NCBI GenBank assembly: GCA_012931725.1
Contig: WHSA01001215.1
Span: forward strand, 1 to 64,000
Direction: 5' to 3'
Length of the DNA stretch: 64,000 bases
From: Litsea cubeba
Taxonomy: Eukaryota > Streptophyta > Magnoliopsida > Laurales > Lauraceae
The translations under genes and the position numbers were made by a program. Shown in pieces: positions 59,458 to 64,000 of the stretch. The notes under the pieces are model-generated. The model had not been told where the DNA came from and did not search any database. It was given only the letters and a program-made list of their open reading frames with translations. Within the stretch, counting starts at the first letter, position 1; each line of letters starts with the position of its first letter.

Positions 59458-61530
59458 TGTTTAACCTAAGTTTGGGACTTAGATGCTGGAAACCACTAAC
59501 TTACTATTGAAAGAAACCGCGATTCAGATCCGAACATCACTAAGGAAGGACGTCCATGGCTGATTTATATCAAAACAGGTTTTAAAAAATCTGATCTTGG
59601 CAGCATAAATCAGCCATGTTGATCGCTTAATAACTCCATGAATTCATGACCAACAAGTGTATAATTAAAGGAGATTCAAGAAGACTATTACCTTGATGAT
59701 TTGTAGACTTCAAATCTCTGAAATAAAAGATCCAAAGGGCTGAACTCAGACTTGCAATTAGCAAACAACTTGCTGGAATTTTCTGCAGTAGAGTTGCTTT
59801 TGATCTTCTTCTCTATCTCACTTCCAAATCTGATTGGCTAAGATGGTGGGATCTTAATCTAGATTTCTAGATGGGATTTGAGAACCTTTCTCTATGGAAA
59901 AATCTCAGACCTTGAACTATCTTCAAAGAAGAAGAAAAGGGGCTGGACGTGTGGGATGGGGATCTTCTTTGTTGTGGACGTCCAAGGGGGGAGGTTTCTC
60001 CTTTTTATAGAAACTTTTGGAATTGCTTTCCTTAAAAACTATCTCTTCTAATTCTCATAGATGTCGTGAAAGGAAAGTATAATCTAAAGATTTATTTCCT
60101 TTTAGAAACACTCCAATTAGAAAAGGAAACTAAAGGAACATCCCACAAACTTTGGCAATTAGTAATCCTAGTTGCACAACACTTACTAATTTAAGTTTCT
60201 TATTCAAAAAGGAAACTTTACTATAGCAATACTAATCCAAAGAGGAGTCCAACCTTCCAAGTAGAGAGACCTACTCAAAGTTGGAAACCTTACCCATGGA
60301 ATTCCCATTATGGACGTCCCACATAATAATGCACACCATGGCCCACAAATAATATATCTAGAATTAAATTCATGTATGCCATCAAAGGCCTATTTGAATT
60401 TAAACTCAAAATTATTTTTCCACTAAAATAATTCATCCAAATGTCATCTAAACAATTTAGGAAACCATGCCTATCTTGGAAAGTGACTAGAGAAGGGACC
60501 AAAAGACATATTTGCCTTTGGCTCCCAAAATGACCAAAATGTCCATGCTAAACCCATGGCAACATTAAGACCATTTTAACCTTAACTCATTCCACTAAAG
60601 AGTTATGGTTGAACTCCAGGGACAAATATTTAATATGATATTAAGCCAGTCAGAAAGTGACAGTTGTCTTCGACCTACTAAGTGTAATGACCTGAATGCC
60701 CCTCTATGTAACATCCATAATCAAGTCAGGTTATCCAATGTACTATCAACCTTCTCGATTACATCTAAACCTTAGAACTTCATATCCATAACTTAATCAT
60801 CATCCAGATATCATTCTCTTGGTCCAGGGAGCGACCAACAAGTTCAATATCCATATGGAACATCCATATACTAAGATCTTAGATTTTGATGATTAATCGG
60901 ATAATTCTAAGGGGACGATCATTCCATTATTAGATGGCATAGATTCTTTATTGCATCTGCACGTCCCAACTGATCAAGTCTGAGTACCCAAAACACAGAG
61001 CTGTTGACCCTATGAAAAGAATCTCACCCATAGTGAATTAAATCACAAGAACTTGACTTCGTCAGTTCATCCACAAATGCTCAAGATTAAGAGCACTGGT
61101 CACTCAGTAGCATGAGGTGGCTTGATCTCTCTCAGTGATAGTACTATTTTAGAGATCACACCTACCATGGTCCTGTTCAATGCATTGCATATGCACTAAT
61201 GAGATAAATCCGGAAAAGTCCTCCCATGACTTAGGTAAGTCATCCTGAATATAGGAGAGTCTCTCATTATAACTTATACCAAGATGAAGTACCCAGCTCC
61301 ATCTCTCAGTTATAAACAAATATGTTGTTTCCAGTGTCCATGAATCAGGCCTATCTGTGTGTAGACACTACACACCTAATTCATTTACTAGAAACAATGG
61401 GCCTTACACAACCATACATATATACATGTTTAAGGAGAAAAGAGTCATTCCATTAAATAACCAGTAAATATCCAGTAACAAAAGATGAGAGTGCAGCTAG
61501 TAGGCTTTAGGGCATACACCAATCCCAACA
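59458..61530 (-). mobile_element. Solo LTR H, copia type (left end approximate)
   Basis: Read on the minus strand it begins TGTTGGGATTGGTGTATGCC at 61530, a common plant copia LTR start, and has a TATA box CTATAAAAAG at 60001-60010. The end is about 59458 (TTAAACA) or 59446 (TTTCTCA). No internal region or second LTR follows, so it is a solo LTR of about 2.07 kb. No matching target duplication was found. Confidence 0.7.
60001..60010 (-). promoter_or_regulatory. TATA box of solo LTR H
   Basis: CTATAAAAAG on the minus strand, about 1.5 kb after the LTR start and 0.55 kb before its end, giving a normal U3/R-U5 layout. Confidence 0.6.
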
Positions 61531-62239
61531 ACTATCACATGACCATAAATGGGATTGAAATCGAATCACGTGGCTTGGTGTGAATTCGATGGGTTGTCTA
61601 GGTATTCGTGTATTACACGTAGTGTAACCGAATGCAAAAGGAGTTGAATTTAATGATGCTCAACATGATTGTACACCAAGGAATTATCCTAAGAGCATCA
61701 TTGATCCAATTTCCTCATGTACTTTGTTAGAACACGTAGGATACAGGGATGACACCACTTGCCTAAGATTGGATTGTAATTCTTCCTTGACTTATGACTT
61801 GTATCCGTTGATAACATTCTCCTTGTACACTCTCTTGACATAAAACACGTAATCAATTATGAAACATAAATTCTTATAGAATATAGGACTTGGACTTGAC
61901 TTAGAGTGTACCATAGGAACCGTGTCTTGTACGGATGAACTTGACTGGCTAGTATGAAAGGGATTATCACGTGTTTCACTTGTCTTGTATCGTCTTGAAT
62001 AAGATAATCCCTAGGATCTTGTCTTATACATGGAACTAGCCAGACTTGCTTGTCTTGATATTCTTGTGTCAGAACCACTTTATTATTGTTGCATATCATG
62101 GCCATCTGCATCTTGGGATTTAATGACGAATCGGTTACTCCGGTTGTCGGGGTGGGCAGTCGGCGTAGGACAGCGTCCATGGCGTTGAATAGCTGGGAGC
62201 GGGTTAGGACCGTGCTCTATTCCCAGGATAGGGAGATAG

Positions 62240-64000
62240 TGTCACGCCCCAAAAATGGAAACCGGGGTTACGTGAGATTAGGGCTAATTTAAAAAATTTT
62301 CCAACATAATTCAAATATAATTTAGCCCCAATAGTGTCCCAATTGGATCGAAGACCGCTGTGAGGTATAAACATTTCCTCAATTACAAACAATCAATAGT
62401 GGAAGCTTTATAATTACAAATGGTATCTTAAAGATGCATAGTTTAGAACAATACTGAATACTATTATTAAAGTTTAGAGTTTAAACACTTACCCAAAAGT
62501 ATTATTTAAAACATGAAACCAAAACCAAACTTAGACCTAATCAAAAGATAAGCAAAAGCACAAAAGATGAATCTAACAAGCTAAACATGAAGGCTCTCCA
62601 GTACGGGGTCAGTACGGCTATACAACGCCGTCCGTACTATAGTTTAAGAAGTCATCAGGCTGATCTACCTGTACTTCTACCGTCGTCTCCTCCTCGGGAT
62701 AGAAGATCTCGGTACCTATGCACCAAGAGTAGCATCATCGACACGACGGATGGCAAGCAATATAGATACAAATGACAACAAGATATACATATCAAATAAG
62801 AGTAGACAAGAGATAAAATCAATAGAAACATATGCATTTCAGACATAAGACAGACATAGTATACGAGTCATAAACAATCTAGCAAATAGGCAAATCACAT
62901 AAGCTAATACACCACGGATAGTTTCAACAAGGGCCCTCCATACTCAACATGAGAGTTGTGGTAGAGTGGCACGGGATGAAAACCCGGCAAACAAGCAAGC
63001 AAGCAAGATGGATACTAAGGGCCAAACAAGATCAATAATGCAAGATGTATCCGATGGTGTACAATCCATCAAAATATAAAAAGTAGTACTGCGCAGACTT
63101 TTAAACCAAGGTCCTCACACAGGTGGTGCCCCATCCTGTGTTGGGCGTTAACAACTGAGTGATGCCTGACACAAGAGTCCTAGACAAGTAAGAGTGAGAA
63201 GACTAGGCTTTCTTGCATGAACAAGATTCATAAACAATTGAGAGACTACTATACAGCAATCAAATCAAAGACTATCAAGACTATCAAGCAAGCTTATTCA
63301 AGTATCAATACCATAGTAGTCCTCATCAAGATTTTACGATCAAAGCCGCCTAATCTCAACACTTCTATCGATCATAACATCAAGGGAATCCTAGGTCATC
63401 ATCTAAGTTCATCATATGATGCAAAACCAAAACAAGTAAAGCAATCTATAGAACATGAACATTTCATGTAGAAAGTACTAAATTGTACCATTTAGAATCG
63501 AGAGCAATAAACAATCCAATCTTAGGTCAATAGTTATTACCATAGTCTCGTACAACTCTACTCAGTCAACGAAAGGAATAAGGTTCGCGATACCCGAATA
63601 AATAATCATCGTGCATAGATATAAGAGAGGGTATCCCGTTGTCCCATACCATTCAAGATTGATATAAGTTGAATACCGAGAAAATAGGAATAACAACGAG
63701 AAATGCATGCTCCAAAACACTCCTCATATCAAGTCAAATGAGTCCATAAAGGTAGCCAAGGTTCCATACAAGTCCAATAGAAAAAGAGGTCAAAAGAGTC
63801 CTTAAAAAGGTCCTCTACAGTTGTCCCGGTCGACCTAGTATAGCCCGGGTCGACCTGCATTAGTGTGCAGAAATTGTGAACAGTAAATTGGTCAGGTGCT
63901 TTCCGCACCCGGGGCATTGTCTTCGGTCGACCGAAACCCTTGGTAGGTCGACCGGGTACACTACAATTATAGAATCTCAGTTCTGTAACTGATGTGTAAT
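62240..64000 (-). mobile_element. Element G: LTR related to chromovirus F, cut by window end
   Basis: TGTCACGCCCC at 62240 starts the same LTR family as F in the same orientation. It follows F's LTR to about offset 1900 of 2971 at the window end, with clear divergence and no minisatellite expansion. It keeps the GTCGAC set at 63829, 63849, 63926 and 63947 (20, 77, 21). It could be a solo LTR or the 3' LTR of a minus-strand element to the right. Confidence 0.88.

Larger units (their letters stand above)
43941..62239 (+). mobile_element. Chromovirus E (Ty3/gypsy, Tekay/Del type), 5'-truncated and split
   Basis: Plus-strand pieces: protease 43941-44513, RT to chromodomain 55302-58060, 3' LTR 58105-59457 plus 61531-62239. 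Missing 5' LTR and gag. F is inserted between protease and RT, H and G lie in the 3' LTR. The C-terminal chromodomain-like segment (RTKTIQWVKV, EEATWELKDQI) marks a chromovirus. Many stops and frameshifts make it the oldest clear element on this side. Confidence 0.85.
58105..62239 (+). repeat. 3' LTR of chromovirus E, interrupted by solo LTR H
   Basis: Begins TGTAAGGTCTGTGACC at 58105 after AATTTGGGGGACCAAATG, the usual end of Tekay-type internal regions. Parts: 58105-59457 and 61531-62239. Contains three CGATCGATCG palindromes (59185-59256). The segment 62130-62239 (GTCGGGGTGGGCAGTCGGCG) resembles U5 of Tekay LTRs. The true 3' end lies beyond element G. Confidence 0.7.

Noticed and set aside
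59446..61535. Target duplication for solo LTR H (aaact/actat or gagac/actat)
   Set aside because: Neither pair matches over five bases, so none is claimed.
1..64000. env-like ORFs downstream of copia RNase H
   Set aside because: After 22507 (C) and 39387 (D) only polypurine tracts and LTR follow; there is no room for an env gene.

Overview
The window is about 64 kb of plant nuclear DNA made almost entirely of nested transposable elements. The evidence is Ty1/copia and Ty3/gypsy LTR retrotransposons of plant lineages, a CACTA DNA transposon, plant-type GT-AG introns in captured genes, and plant mobile domain (PMD) gene pieces. No intact host gene, rRNA, tRNA or CRISPR array was found. The species cannot be named from this sequence; a flowering plant with a repeat-rich genome fits best.

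Layout. (1) 1-3392: 5' leader and gag of a Tat-lineage Ty3/gypsy element, plus strand, truncated. (2) 3393-5954: decayed, intron-bearing PMD gene, plus strand. (3) 5990-7537: four families of short tandem repeats, many of them hairpins. (4) 7538-20490: a Tat element on the minus strand (integrase, archaeal-type RNase H, RNase H, RT, protease, gag, leader and 5' LTR with TATA box). Its leader and gag are an inverted copy of region 1. (5) 20506-42112: a minus-strand copia element (C) inserted in a second PMD copy with a 5-bp duplication (AAGCT). Inside C lie a 5.6-kb CACTA element (24638-30250, duplication ACT) carrying a piece of the ribosomal protein eL43/L37a gene, and a young copia element D (33357-40793, plus strand, duplication ATTTC) in C's 5' LTR. 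(6) 42113-43940: the rest of PMD copy 2, rearranged. (7) 43941-62239: a plus-strand Tekay/Del-type chromovirus (E), lacking its 5' end, split by a second chromovirus F (44514-55296, minus strand, duplication TAGGA), by a solo copia-type LTR H (about 59458-61530), and abutted by element G (62240 to the window end), whose LTR is related to F's.

Order of events: the Tat/PMD layer and E are oldest and most broken. C and F are intermediate (LTR pairs about 1.4% different by eye). D is youngest (four substitutions plus a poly-C length change in about 1.1 kb). No complete autonomous element remains: D has a frameshift and a stop, F and E carry several lesions, and C is interrupted by the CACTA element, although its reading frame is otherwise open.

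The most unusual signal is a set of GTCGAC palindromes in the LTRs. They are arranged in pairs with the same 21/77/20-bp spacing in the copia element D and the gypsy elements F and G, although the sequence between them is unrelated. Looser versions occur in C and E. The second is the hairpin array downstream of the Tat integrase, whose units show compensatory base changes.
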